Source: Zygnema cylindricum (lineage: Eukaryota; Streptophyta; Zygnematophyceae; Zygnematales; Zygnemataceae). Taken from it: 64,000 nt of DNA. The notes below the pieces were generated by a model. That model searched no databases. It had not been told where the DNA came from and was given only the letters and a program-made list of their open reading frames with translations. Shown in pieces: positions 9,913 to 20,089 of this stretch (its first letter is position 1; every line of letters starts with the position of its first letter). Location of the stretch: NCBI GenBank assembly GCA_037447655.1, contig JBBHKE010003430.1, positions 325,822-389,821 of the forward strand. Direction: 5' to 3'. The position numbers and the translations under genes were made by a program.

Positions 9913-11039
9913 TATGTGAAGCAGGCTGGATTGTAGACTCAGATGCATCCATGCGTATGTGTAAAGATAAACACCTGTTCACTAAGATAAGAAAGATTCC
10001 CACCGTAGAGATAGAGTACGGGGATGGGAGGATAGTCATTACTACTCTTGTAGGATTAGTAGATCTAAAAGTGTTTGTAGAAAGAAAGACATCCATAGTT
10101 ACATTCTTCGATGTATTGCTTATTCCGGAGTTGAACAAAAACCTCATCTCTACGTCTGTATTAGATGATAAGGGTTTTGATACTAGCACTAAGAAAGGAG
10201 TCTTTACTGTTAGTTTTGAGGAGGAAGTTTATTTTACTGATGAAAAAGGTAGCCAAGGGATGTTTAGGCTGATTTTAAGCAATGAAAAGAAGAATCTTTA
10301 TTATTATGGTGTTCATGATATAATGTTGTGGCATAAAAGGCTTGGGCATGTGAATCTAGATAAGTTGAGAGAAATGGAAAAGATGGGAGTAGTGGAAGGA
10401 ATTCAGTTCGGTGAGAGTGAGAATCTAAGAGATTGTAGTGGATGTGCTCAAGGTAAGGCACACAGGTTACCGTTCCTAAAAACTGCCAGCTATAAGGGAG
10501 AAAACATTCTAGATTTAGTACACACGGATATTTGGGGGCCAGCCAGAGTGCCATCACCCGGGGGGAAGAGATTTATGATGACTATCACTGATGATTGGTC
10601 TTGGTATTCCAAGGTGTATTTTTTGAAAAATAAGTCAGAAACTCAAGGATGTTTTAAACAATATAAAGCATGGAGTGAAAAACTCCATGAAACCTCAATC
10701 AAGAGAGTAAAGAGTGACAATGGTGGAGAGTATACCTCTAACCAGTTTGAGGATTTTTTTAGAGAAGTTGGACAACAACACCAAAAGACAGTTCCTAAAA
10801 ATCTTGAGCAGAATGGTATAGTTGAAAGATTAAATAGAACACTGAGTGATAGTGCTATGAGTATGCTGTCAGATAAGAAGATAGGAAAGAAGTTTTGGGC
10901 TGAGAAAATTAACTGTGCAAATTATCTTAAGTATAGAGTTCTTACTTCAGCTATAAAAGGTCAAACACCTTATGAGAGATGGACTGGGCGGAAACCAAAC
11001 ATATCTCAAAGGTTTTCGGCAGTCAAGTATTCAGTCTAG
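9909..11039 (+). pseudogene. Element B: protease and integrase region
   Basis: This 376-codon open stretch carries a copia protease whose active-site D-S-G is changed to D-S-D (about 9939), so the protease is probably inactive. The HHCC zinc part follows (W-H-K-R-L-G-H ... C-S-G-C-A-Q-G-K, about 10330-10460). The integrase core shows H-T-D-I-W-G-P (about 10521), S-D-N-G-G-E-Y (about 10713) and the third acidic region near N-G-I-V-E-R-L-N-R. It ends at a frameshift near 11010; the sequel (to about 11330) reads in another frame. Confidence 0.87.
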
Positions 11040-12335
11040 ATACAGATCGTTATAATTGGAAGCTAGATCCTAAAGGAAAATCGGGATACCTATTAGGTAT
11101 GATGATGATGTTAAAGGATATAGAGTTTATGATCTAAAAAGGGAAGATATAATCTTAGTAAAGCATCTAGTAGTTATGGATGAACTAAAGTCTGTGGATC
11201 CCTTCACGTATACAAAGTCAGTAAAAATCAGATTTGAGTCAGAAAATTCCGATGACTTTGAGCTTCTTAACTATCCAAGTTTTAGAGAAGATGACATTCT
11301 TGCAGGTACAAATCAGACCGAAAAGGACTAGGCTGCGGAAACTCCAGTAACAACTCTACCCGAAGCAGAATACGTGGTGAAAATTGATTTGGAATCAAGG
11401 GACAGGGGAGAAGCCGATATTGTTCGAAAAAACCCACGAGAACCATCTATTCTGGCCACAGATTTTAACAGGGGAAGGAGAAGTAGCAAAAGATTGCAAG
11501 AAAAACAAGTTAATAACAAGGTAACAAAACTATCTCATCAAGACGAACCTCGGAGTTAGGAAGAGGCGATGACTTGTCTAGAAATGAACTGGTGGATGAC
11601 AGCCATCAATGAGGAGATGGCCTCAATTATGGCAGCCGATACTTGGGAGCTGGTGGATTGTCCACCTAACCGAAATCAATCGGTTGTAAGTTGGTCTTCA
11701 AATTAAAACTGAACCCAGATAACACCATTGAGCGTTACAGATCCCGATTAGTGGCAAAAGAATTTACACAGAAAGAAGGAATCGACTACGAGGAAACCTT
11801 TGCCCCGGTCGTCAGATTTTCCTCCGTCCGCAGACTTTTCAGTCTCGCAGCAGCGCAAGACATGGAGGTGCACCAGATGGACATCAAGACAACCTTTTTG
11901 CATGGAGAATTGGAAGAGGAGATCTTCATGCAACAACCCGAAGGATTTGTGGAGGAAGGAGAGGAGAGTAAGGTGTGTCGACTGATTAAATCTCTTTATG
12001 GTTTAAAACAAGCGCCTCGACAGTGGAATACAAATCTTGATGAGTTTCTTACCGGTCAGGGATATATCTGGATCAGCTCAGATCACTCAATCTATGTTTT
12101 TGAAGATGAGGAACGTGTTATATTTATTGCAATTTATATTGATGATTTGCTAGTTTTAAGTCAATCAATGGAAAAAATTAATAAATTGAAAATCGATCTT
12201 AAGGGGAGATTTGAAATAAAGGATATGAAGGAGGCAATATATATTTTGGGAATTCAAGTAAAAAAAGACCGAGAAAGAAAGATTATAAGATTGACTCAAA
12301 AGGAAGCAATAGGGAACATGTTGGAAAATTTATGA
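11040..12335 (+). pseudogene. Element B: linker and reverse transcriptase region
   Basis: After a broken acidic linker (stop at 11329, open 11374-11559) the RT domain resumes. A one-base loss near 11675 precedes the W-V-F-K-L-K-L-N-P-D segment. The stretch 11691-12335 holds Q-M-D-I-K-T-T-F-L-H-G-E-L, L-Y-G-L-K-Q-A-P-R-Q-W and the catalytic Y-I-D-D box (about 12138-12149). It ends with a stop after N-M-L-E-N-L near 12335. Compared with element A this copy keeps the catalytic box in frame with the upstream palm part. Confidence 0.87.
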
Positions 12336-13115
12336 TAGATAAATCTAATAGTTGCACAACTCCAATGGAGTTAAAAAAAGGATGTGAGGGGAGTGAGGAT
12401 GAAGGAGTCATAGTCTTAGACGAGGGTGTAAGTCGTGAAGAATAGAGGTTCATGCAGACTATTCCTTACAGGCAAGTAGTGGGAAGCCTAATCTATTTTA
12501 TGAATTGTACCCGGCCGGAATTAGTTGCAGCTGTAGGAGTGCTGAGTAGAAGACTAAATGCTCCCACTAAAAAGGATTGGGAGGCAGCTAACAGAGTCCT
12601 TAGATATTTGAAAGGAACAAGGATCAATGGTTGCATTTCGATGGGGAGAATACTGGAGTGATGCCAGTTACAGTGATGGTCCGATGAGGAGATGTACTTC
12701 TGGATATATATTATATGTGGGTGATGGGGCTTGCAATTGGAGTAGCAAACAGCAAAAGGTTATTGCTCAGTCCACCATGGAGGCTGAGTATATGGCCTCT
12801 TGCTCTACTTCAAAAGAGTTGATGTGGGTCAAGTCTTTGCTTGGTGAGTTTGGTTACCTTAAGAGTGGTGTGCATAAATGTTTTTGTGATAATCAGGCAG
12901 CAATCGCTATTTCTGCCAATCCTAAACATCATTTAAAAGCCAAACACATAGACATTAGACTCGGCTTTGTTAGAGAGAAAGTAGAAAACAAAATTATCAG
13001 TTTAGAGTACCGACCAGATAGCGATATGGTAGCAGATATGATGACCAAACTTGTGCCTTCCCCTAAGCTAATTTTATGTAGGAAGAAGTGTGGTCTGAAA
13101 TTAAAGTGTGACTAG
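12336..13115 (+). pseudogene. Element B: RNase H region
   Basis: The segment P-Y-R-Q-V-V-G-S-L-I-Y-F-M-N-C-T-R-P (12464-12517) and the RNase H domain (12627-13115) are present in two frames with a deletion near 12645 that fuses G-E-Y-W to S-D-A-S-Y. R-R-C-T-S-G-Y, Q-S-T-M-E-A-E-Y and D-N-Q-A-A-I-A-I are intact, ending K-L-K-C-D before the polypurine-like AAAATAATGCGAG. The polyprotein is broken. Confidence 0.87.
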
Positions 13116-13128
13116 AAAATAATGCGAG

Positions 13129-13297
13129 TGTAGAAACTCATGGTTCTTTTAGTATTTTCTAGGTCTAAAATATATTGTAGAAAAGACGCCTAGGCAATCT
13201 GCCTCTAACTCTTCTCTTCAACTCCCACACTTGTTGTAGTCACTAAAAGTTTGAGAGGAAGCTAGAGCCATGGCTGCCTATGATATCCGAAGATTTA
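13129..13297 (+). mobile_element. LTR start of B, first copy of a tandem duplication
   Basis: TGTAGAAACTCATGG begins an LTR that breaks off at about 13297, where the sequence jumps back into RNase H. The block 12829-13297 is repeated as 13298-13766, a direct duplication of about 469 bp that spans the gene end, polypurine tract and LTR start. Confidence 0.85.
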
Positions 13298-13556
13298 TGG
13301 GTCTTTGCTTGGTGAGCTTGGTTACCTTAAAAGTTGTGTGCAAAAATGTTTTTGTGATAATCAGGCAGCAATCGCTATTTCTGCCAATCTTAAACATCAT
13401 TTTAAAGCCATTCACATGGACATTAGACTCGGCTTTGTGAGAGAGAAAGTAGAAAACAAAATTATCAGTGCAGAGTACCGACCAGATAGCGAGATGGTAG
13501 CAGATATGATGACCAAACCTGTGCCTTCCCTTAAGCTAATTTTATGAAGGAAGAAG
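13298..13556 (+). pseudogene. Duplicated RNase H end of element B
   Basis: The second copy of the RNase H C-terminal part (G-E-L-G-Y-L-K ... M-T-K-P-V-P-S), with its own stop near 13545 and its own polypurine tract AAAATAAGGGGAG (13584-13596). It cannot be translated as part of a longer protein. Confidence 0.85.
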
Positions 13557-13596
13557 TGTGGTGTGAAATTAAAGAGTGACTAGAAAATAAGGGGAG

Positions 13597-14661
13597 TGTA
13601 AAAATTGATGGTTCTTTTAGTATTTTCTAGGTCTAAAATACAATGTAGAAAAGAAGCCTAGGCAATCTGCCTCTAACTCTTTTTTTCAACTCCCACACTT
13701 GTTCCTGTCACTAAAAGTTGGAGAGGAAGCTAGAGCCATGGCTGCTTATGCTATCCGGAGATTTACGGGAAATAGATTAGTTGATTTACAGATAGGTAGT
13801 TTATTTACTAAAAGGGGATATGTCAAATCCAGGATTTGATCTTGGTACCTACCGTCCAATATAGCCACCGGTAGCCAATAGACTTATCCATTAAGTCTAG
13901 GACTAAAGTTACATGATATAAGGTTTGTTAGATATTTAAATGTTACCACATAGGATAATTCATTTAAGGACAACTGTTTTCGGGATTCATAGATCCAGTT
14001 ATGTAAAAGTACGGATTATAGTACGGATAAAAAACGAGTACTGCGCATTTGTTTCTTTAAACGAAACAAATACCGCGCAAGTATTTATGACGGCTACGAT
14101 TGAAATTTGCATTCAATCGAACGGCTGGGAGAATCTCGAGATTGCGAAAGAGATTCTCGATGGCTTGTGTTCATCACCACATCGATAACACGTGGCACAA
14201 TTACATTTGATCGCGGCATCTCCGAGAATACAGGACCGAATCCGGATATGACATGTGTCAACATTTAGGCCATGTCGTACAATATTCGTACAAAAAGTAC
14301 ACCGGCAGTTGTACTTTTGTGTACGGCAGTGTAATATAATTGGTGCGTTATATCAGTAGATAGAGTTTTAGAGAGAGATAGGACTTAGAAAAATTTGGTA
14401 GATAGGACCCTCTCTCCCAGAGAGCTTCGGTACAAAAGGTCAACTTTGACCCTCTTTAACTTGCTGCTCAGGGGAGCAAATTCAGAGATTCTTTTTGCTA
14501 TCAACTCAATGGAGGCTTGCCTTCACAGGGGTGAAGGTGATCAGAGTTTTTTTCTACCAGGGTGGCATTTATTCTTGCCGAAACACAAAGGGGTCAGGGT
14601 AATCCTAGAGGCTTCGTGTGAGCTGCCTACTCTGAGGACCTATGGAGGTCTTACAGTTGCA
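13597..14661 (+). mobile_element. 3' LTR of copia element B
   Basis: This 1065-bp LTR runs from TGTAAAAATTGATGG to TACAGTTGCA. Its last 22 bases contain ATGGAGGTC, the gag start, again showing that the LTR covers the beginning of gag. Beyond 14661 the sequence is pol of a minus-strand element, not a primer-binding site, so this is the outer end. It carries the tRNA-like unit (13822-13908) and a changed box TATAAGGTTT (about 13917). Confidence 0.9.
13822..13908 (-). other. tRNA-like unit in 3' LTR of B, antisense to the element
   Basis: On the minus strand the D-arm-like hairpin GACTTAATGGATAAGTC is identical to that in the 5' LTR copy. The B-box-like part reads AGATCAAATCCTG. The middle has diverged more than the two ends. 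Confidence 0.5.
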
Positions 14662-15584
14662 AGCACATCCACTACAATCATCTAAGGTCTCATTATCTCC
14701 AAAATGTATTCCTTCAACTACACCCATTTTTTAAATTTCTTTCAATCTATCTAGATGCACATGTCCCAATCTTTTATGCCACATCATCAAATAACTTACA
14801 CAAGCATAGTAAACTCTTGTCTTTCCATCACTCAAATTCAGCCTACACATTCCTTGGCTACCCTTTTCAGTTGTGAAGTACATTTTATTCTCATAGCTAG
14901 CAACAAAGACTCATTTCTTAGTACTAGTCTCAAAACCCTTATCATCTAAGACCGACGTAGATATAAGATTCTTGTTCAACTCTAGAATAAAAAAAACATC
15001 AGAGAAAGTGATTATATATGTCTTTCCATCAACTAAGACTCTCAGATCCTCAGATCCCACTAAGTTAATGGTTACAATTCTCCTATCGTCATACTCTATC
15101 TCTACAGTAGGGATTTTTCTCATTTTGGTAAATAATGGTTTTTCTCTACACATATGCATAGAGGCTCCTGAATCAATAATCCATCTTTCTTCAGGAGCTT
15201 CTCTTACTCCTGAGAAAGCACACTTTTTCTTCTTTGGAATTTTGGGCTCACCTTTCACCTCCAGCTCCTCGTTGAGGAGACGTTATCCATCGTCCTCATC
15301 GGAATCCTCTCCAATGACTTGTGTTGCCACAAATGCCTTCTTTTTCCTTGTGGCTGGTTCCTCTGTCAATCTCATCTCTGTCAATTCACTACACTCTGCC
15401 ATGTGGTGTCCTGGCTTATTACAAAAGTGACAAAGCCCCTTTGGAGGCCTCGATCCATATGCCTCCGATTAGTTTCCTCTTCCTCCTCCACCAAAGTTCT
15501 CATAAGGTTTCTTGGAATTCTTATCCCTCTAGTTAGTTCCAACAGCCAATGCTTGAACAATCTTTCCTCCTCTCTGAATCTCAA
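14662..15584 (-). pseudogene. Element C: zinc knuckle to pre-integrase fragment
   Basis: This minus-strand copia fragment is related to A and B but distinct. In element order it has a zinc knuckle (C-H-F-C, about 15433), an acidic linker, the protease motif W-I-I-D-S-G-A-S-M-H-M-C (about 15150-15185, intact), and the start of pre-integrase, broken at 14662 by the outer end of B's LTR. Stops occur at about 14910, 15260 and 15470. Integrase, RT and RNase H are absent. Confidence 0.82.
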
Positions 15585-16342
15585 TTGTTCTTTCGTTAAC
15601 CAAAATCATCCCAACAATAGAGTTCCATATTCACCGATGATGTGGCAAATCCTAAACCCTGTTAACAATGTTTTCATAGTCATCTGAGAGTTTCATCAAC
15701 AAAGTATTCACCTTCTCTTTCTTGGTCTCCTTTTTTTGTGCACTCTCTAACTCCATAAATAACCCGGCCAAGTCATTCCCAAAGTCTAACATCTTTCCCC
15801 CTTTAAACACACATGCCTGTACCTTTTGATCAGCCAACTTCTGTTGCTGAATCGGACCGCTTTTGTAAATGTTGACAAGAGCCTCCCACAACTCGTCAAA
15901 CCTATTCACATGAAGATGAAGTGTAGCCACTGCTTGAGTGAGATGCCCGCGAATAAAATGAGTCGCCGTGGTATTGTTGAAATCCCAAATTTCACTATCA
16001 TTTGCATTGGTTTTTTGAACATCTACTAACGGAACCGATTTAGTAGTCATCGGTGTGAGTTTCTCCTTCCCCTTCTCCTTCCTTGTGGCTGACATGATGC
16101 TTTCTCCAACATCCTTTACCACCTTTGCCCCTGCGGATCCTCCTATGAATCGAGATCCTCGAAACCATGGTGGAACTCCCAATTTTGGGGATGGCCGACT
16201 CACAACACCACTCAGAATGCCCCGTAGCCGTTTTTCAAACAATGCACCCCTTATCATAGTTTCCTTATAAATGAACCATGTTCCATTGAAAATGGGCAAC
16301 CTAGAGGGTGGGCACATAACCTGTAATTTCTGTGACCTCCAT
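15585..16342 (-). pseudogene. Element C: gag region
   Basis: The gag start codon is at 16342, inside the LTR, followed by one extra base before the primer-binding site, which shifts the frame and leads to an early stop. The downstream frame is open from 16317 to 15652 and shows the family pattern: P-I-F-N-G-T-W-F-I-Y, then G-H-L-T-Q-A, then the E-K-V-N-T-L-L-M-K-L-S segment. The conserved I-V-N-R-V end follows. It is a dead gag gene. Confidence 0.83.
16307..16321 (-). other. Primer-binding site of element C
   Basis: GGTTATGTGCCCACC on the minus strand, one mismatch from the complement of the initiator tRNA-Met anticodon arm. Confidence 0.72.
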
Positions 16343-16784
16343 TGTTACACGGAATGTCAAACTTATTTGAAGCCTCTATGATAATATTTGCACTTTTTAC
16401 TTTAGCAATGAATAAGTGCCCCCTTGGCACGCAAAAACTTTGACCGACTACACTTTTGTGTAGCATGGACTCCCTTGGGTCCGCATAAAAAAGAATCACT
16501 GAAATTGCTCACCTGAGCATTAAATTATGGTTGTTCAAAGACAACATATTTATACTAATAGCCTCTAAGAGAGAGGGCTTTCAAAAAAAAAATTAAGTCC
16601 TAAGAACCTACTCATAACTCCTCTTGACCAATCAAAACATCCCACGCTAAATAATTTACATACAAAGTATGGTAGCCGTTGACTTTATGTACGGATATAT
16701 TTGTCACCACTCTTGGTCTACCACGTGGCAAATAAGTCGTCTCCATTATGTCCCTTTCTTCTACGACATCGTATAGGATGGTGC
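16322..16784 (-). mobile_element. 5' LTR of element C (partial)
   Basis: The LTR sequence runs rightwards from the primer-binding site, with the family's GAGAGAG stretch and the AAGTCCTA region, until the D-type LTR starts at 16785. The LTR start is missing. Confidence 0.7.
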
Positions 16785-17699
16785 TGTTGTTCTGTGACTG
16801 CTACACCAACTGAAGATGAAGATGATGCTGGAGTAGACATCACAGAATTCAGATAAGCAAAGACATCACAGAATTCAGATAAGCAAGAAGCGACGCTCTT
16901 ACAGATGCTCAAAAAAATACACATAGCTTTGGAACACAGCCAAAGATAATTTAGCCAACCAAATTGCCTACAAATCTGACACATTGCAAATAATACACAA
17001 AAGAACACAAGTGCAAATTTACACATAAATCTGCAAACAGATCTGAGAGATATTCTCGGTCAAATGATATCAAAAAATGTTAGAGCATAATTTTGATACA
17101 ACAAGTTCCTAATTCTGAGATGGCTAAGTCCTATTCTTATACCTTAAATATCTATTCTTCTAAGAGCTAGCAGCCACTTATTGCCCTAACTAAGCAAAGG
17201 AAGCATACTAGCCATGCATCAATAATATCTACTATCTAAAAGAGGATACATGAATATGTCAAGGTATGTCATACAGAAAGAATCTGAACTGAGACACTAA
17301 TCAAACAAAACACGCTTCTGTACAAACTAGAGATAAGTAACATCACAGTACACCGTGTACAAAACACGTCAGATAATTACAGACGTGGTCCCGGATGACC
17401 ACCTTCCGTCGGCAACAAATCTTCACCGTCCATCATTTCGAAGTTTCATCCAAGATGAAACTTTTATGTGACACTTCGGTCTTTATGGTAAGTCTGAATA
17501 GTACGAACGAATCTTTGTAGAGTGTCTCATTTACCGACGCGTGTCCTGAAGTGTGTCACACCGTGAACTCCCTCACTGTTCACTGTAACATTAATTCTGG
17601 TACATACTGAACCAGACTTTTCACAAAATATTCTAAATACTGAGAAAACACTCCCCTCGCCTATGAAGCTTAGTGAGGACTAAAGCTTTCAAAACAACA
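16785..17699 (-). mobile_element. 3' LTR of copia element D
   Basis: This is a complete 915-bp LTR. On the minus strand it starts TGTTGTTTTGAAAGC after a polypurine tract (TTTAGGGGAG) and ends CACAGAACAACA at 16785. Near its end it has an ATG followed by a Ser/Thr-rich frame (M-S-T-P-A-S-S-S-S-S), like the gag start of element F at 46097. The segment ACATCACAGAATTCAGATAAGC is duplicated at about 16838-16884. Confidence 0.83.
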
Positions 17700-17722
17700 C
17701 TCCCCTAAAGCTTTAGACTCTA

Positions 17723-17885
17723 CTAACCACTTAGACCACATCCCTCTCTACAGAATTTCAATTTTGGGGTAGGTAAGGGTTTTGTCGTCATATCTGCCAA
17801 CATTTTCTCATTAGGTACATAGCTGAGTTTCACAATTCTGCCCATCAACTTTTCCCTCACAAAGTGTAACTTAATGTCAATATTC
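17723..17885 (-). pseudogene. Element D: RNase H C-terminal fragment
   Basis: About 53 codons of the RNase H end (I-D-I-K-L-H-F-V-R-E-K ... M-T-T-K-P-L-P-T-P-K) end at the stop at 17723-17725. The fragment breaks at about 17885, where another LTR fragment begins. All other parts of element D are missing. Confidence 0.8.
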
Positions 17886-18395
17886 TTGTTCTACAACTAC
17901 CGGTGCAGGTGGAGGAGTAGTAGTAGTAGTAGAAGTAGACATGATACACTCTCAGAAGCTATCAAGAATCCTACCAAACAGTTGTTCTTAAGTGATCACC
18001 AATTCTTATACAAGCATCCAAACCTCACAAAACTCCATCAAAGTATAGAGCAGCATAAACAGTGACAACTCCCAAAGTCTCAGTACAATTGACCCAACAA
18101 CACTCAAGATATAATACTCAGAAGTTTCCCAAAAACTGTTTGCAGTTTTACTACTTGGAAGTTTGGATACATAATGTGGCTGAGTCCTAAGTCTTATACA
18201 TGTGTTGTACCGGCTATACCAGCGTACCTGAGAGGTACATCAAACCACTAAGCTAACGCTAATCTGTCAAGCTACCACTAAGCTACCACTGAGCTACCCA
18301 CTAAGTTGACTAGAATCGTATCTATTGGAGTTGCCCTGTGGTGTACAGAATCACATTAAACATATCAGACGCAGCGTTGTCCGTACGGCCATATC
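17886..18395 (-). mobile_element. LTR fragment D' (F/D-type)
   Basis: On the minus strand the end reads ATGTCTACTTCTACTACTAC and closes with GTAGAACAA, the LTR-borne gag start typical of this family (compare 46097-46153). On the minus strand it also holds a run GTAGCTCAGTGGTAG (about 18281-18297), repeated with variation, which resembles a tRNA A box. The LTR start is lost against an A-type fragment at 18396. Confidence 0.7.
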
Positions 18396-18529
18396 TGAAA
18401 CTCTAAGACCTCCATAAGTCCTCAGAGTGGACAGCTTCCAAGAAGCCTCTAGGATAACCCTGACCCCTTTGTGTTTCTGCAAAAATAACTGCCACCCTGA
18501 CAGACAAAAACTCTGACTAACTTCATCCC

Positions 18530-18530
<1 letters not shown>
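18396..18530 (-). mobile_element. A-type LTR end fragment
   Basis: This matches 5293-5430 closely, including the gag start codon in the LTR, and runs straight into a dinucleotide repeat. Confidence 0.85.

Positions 18531-18580
<50 letters not shown>
18531..18580 (+). repeat. (AG)25 microsatellite
   Basis: Twenty-five perfect AG units directly after the A-type LTR fragment. It may have grown from the short GAGAGAG stretch that all these LTRs carry. Confidence 0.97.
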
Positions 18581-18585
<5 letters not shown>

Positions 18586-19346
18586 ACTGTGAGATAGTAT
18601 GTCCTCTGAGGCCGAGTCGTTTCCTTTATTCGCCTCCGCCCTCACTTACGCGCCGGCATCAGCAGTCACGTGACAGTGAGGATCGTCCGTACAGTTCTTC
18701 GAGCATTTCTGGCAATTCTGGACGCGCGTGCCTCTCCAATGCGGCCACATGGCGACTGAAAGGAAGAAAATGTCGGTGGAAAGGTAAGGCTTGTCGGGAA
18801 TGTGTCGGTGGCCGACATTTTTTGGTACAAGGACTTGTATTTCACTTATTTGCCGTACTGTATTGCGGTACAGAGTTTCAGCTGTGTCAAACTTTCAACC
18901 GCGGATGTGCTAGCCGACGCCTGCTGAATCTGCATCGCATGTGCGATAACATTTGCCGACAGGTGGAGAGCATCAGCTCCGTCACGGCACGTCACGTCAC
19001 GTCGCAATCCGTTTGTTTTTCGGTCGGTCCGGCTGGCACCAGAAGTCGGTTTCGGTGCCACCTCAATTTCGGTTTCTTGTTTTCAGTTCTCTGTTTAAAA
19101 TTTCGATTTTTTTTCAGCATACAGTAGCCAAATGTGCGAAAGCCATTCGGAACGCTATATGTGGTTTTAGAGGTCTATACGAATACGCGTACAGTACGGG
19201 AAAGTGCATCTTGCGTTTCCATTTGTTTTCGCACACTCTTTCGCACATTTGAACTATGTCGCACTATCAACCTTTCAACCTTTCAATTTTTCAACCTTTC
19301 AAAAATCGAACCGTTGTATTGCTATCACCCAGATTATCCGGAGGCC
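18581..19346. other. No gene seen
   Basis: GC-richer than its surroundings, with many CGTAC words of the kind found in the LTRs. Short reading frames overlap on both strands without any family motif. It may be old LTR or MITE sequence. Confidence 0.5.
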
Positions 19347-19349
19347 TTA

Positions 19350-20086
19350 GGGTAGAATTCCATTAGACGAAAAGTATGGTTCGTTACTGGACGACGTACG
19401 TTTTCTTACAGAGCCGTACCAGGCCGTACCTTAATTTATTTTATGTCAGACGAAATATCGTTGCTGGATACCTGTCGGGAAGCTCCAATGATGTAGGCGT
19501 AATTCCTGGCCGTTGGATTTTCTATTTTTTCAGATCCGCGAAGCAATCGCGCACATCATCCAGTGTGACGATACTCTCCTCGCGAGGAGAGTTGTACAAT
19601 TCTAGACCTGTACCATTGGTACACGTGAACAATCAAAAAAATATCCGCTTTGAACAAGCGATCGCATGTCTACACGTCGTACAGTCCATGTGCCGCCTGC
19701 CACGCTGGATGCAGGTGAGCCGACAATGTTTCCGCACGCTCCGTCTGACATCCACCGACATTCAAAGTTTGCCGCGACCTTCAAAGTTCGCCGCGTCTTT
19801 ATGCCATTCCGTTTCGAAATTTTGAATTCCATTTTCAAAATCAAAAATCTGGCCGCAAACTTTACGTACGAATCATTAACTACCTCCGGTTGTATAGATA
19901 TTTCGTTTTGACTTTCCGTTTGTAGATTTTTGTAAGATTTTCAAAATCTGAACTCTAACCTACGTGGCGCCAATCATAATTGAGGAAGGTTTATTACTGG
20001 CCCAACAAAATGAAATAGTCTTTTAGTAAACGTTGCCCGTAGAATTTTCCGTACATTTACTGGGACCACCTAATGGAATTCCACCC
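19350..20086. mobile_element. PIF/Harbinger-like MITE (737 bp)
   Basis: The ends are inverted repeats: GGGTAGAATTCCATTAG at 19350 and, on the other strand, GGGTGGAATTCCATTAG ending at 20086 (16 of 17 alike). Both sides have TTA (19347-19349, 20087-20089), a 3-bp TWA duplication as known for PIF/Harbinger. No transposase frame is inside. The element at 58570-59299 has related ends. Confidence 0.82.
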
Positions 20087-20089
20087 TTA

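Noticed and set aside
16718-17026. A Cys-rich small membrane protein on the minus strand
   Set aside because: The frame crosses the end of the D-type LTR at 16785 into LTR C. Its only meaningful part is the LTR-borne gag start of the D/F family.
19376-19911. Protein-coding frames of 73-149 codons around 19376-19911
   Set aside because: They lie inside a MITE with TTA duplications, overlap on both strands and have no motif or sensible composition.
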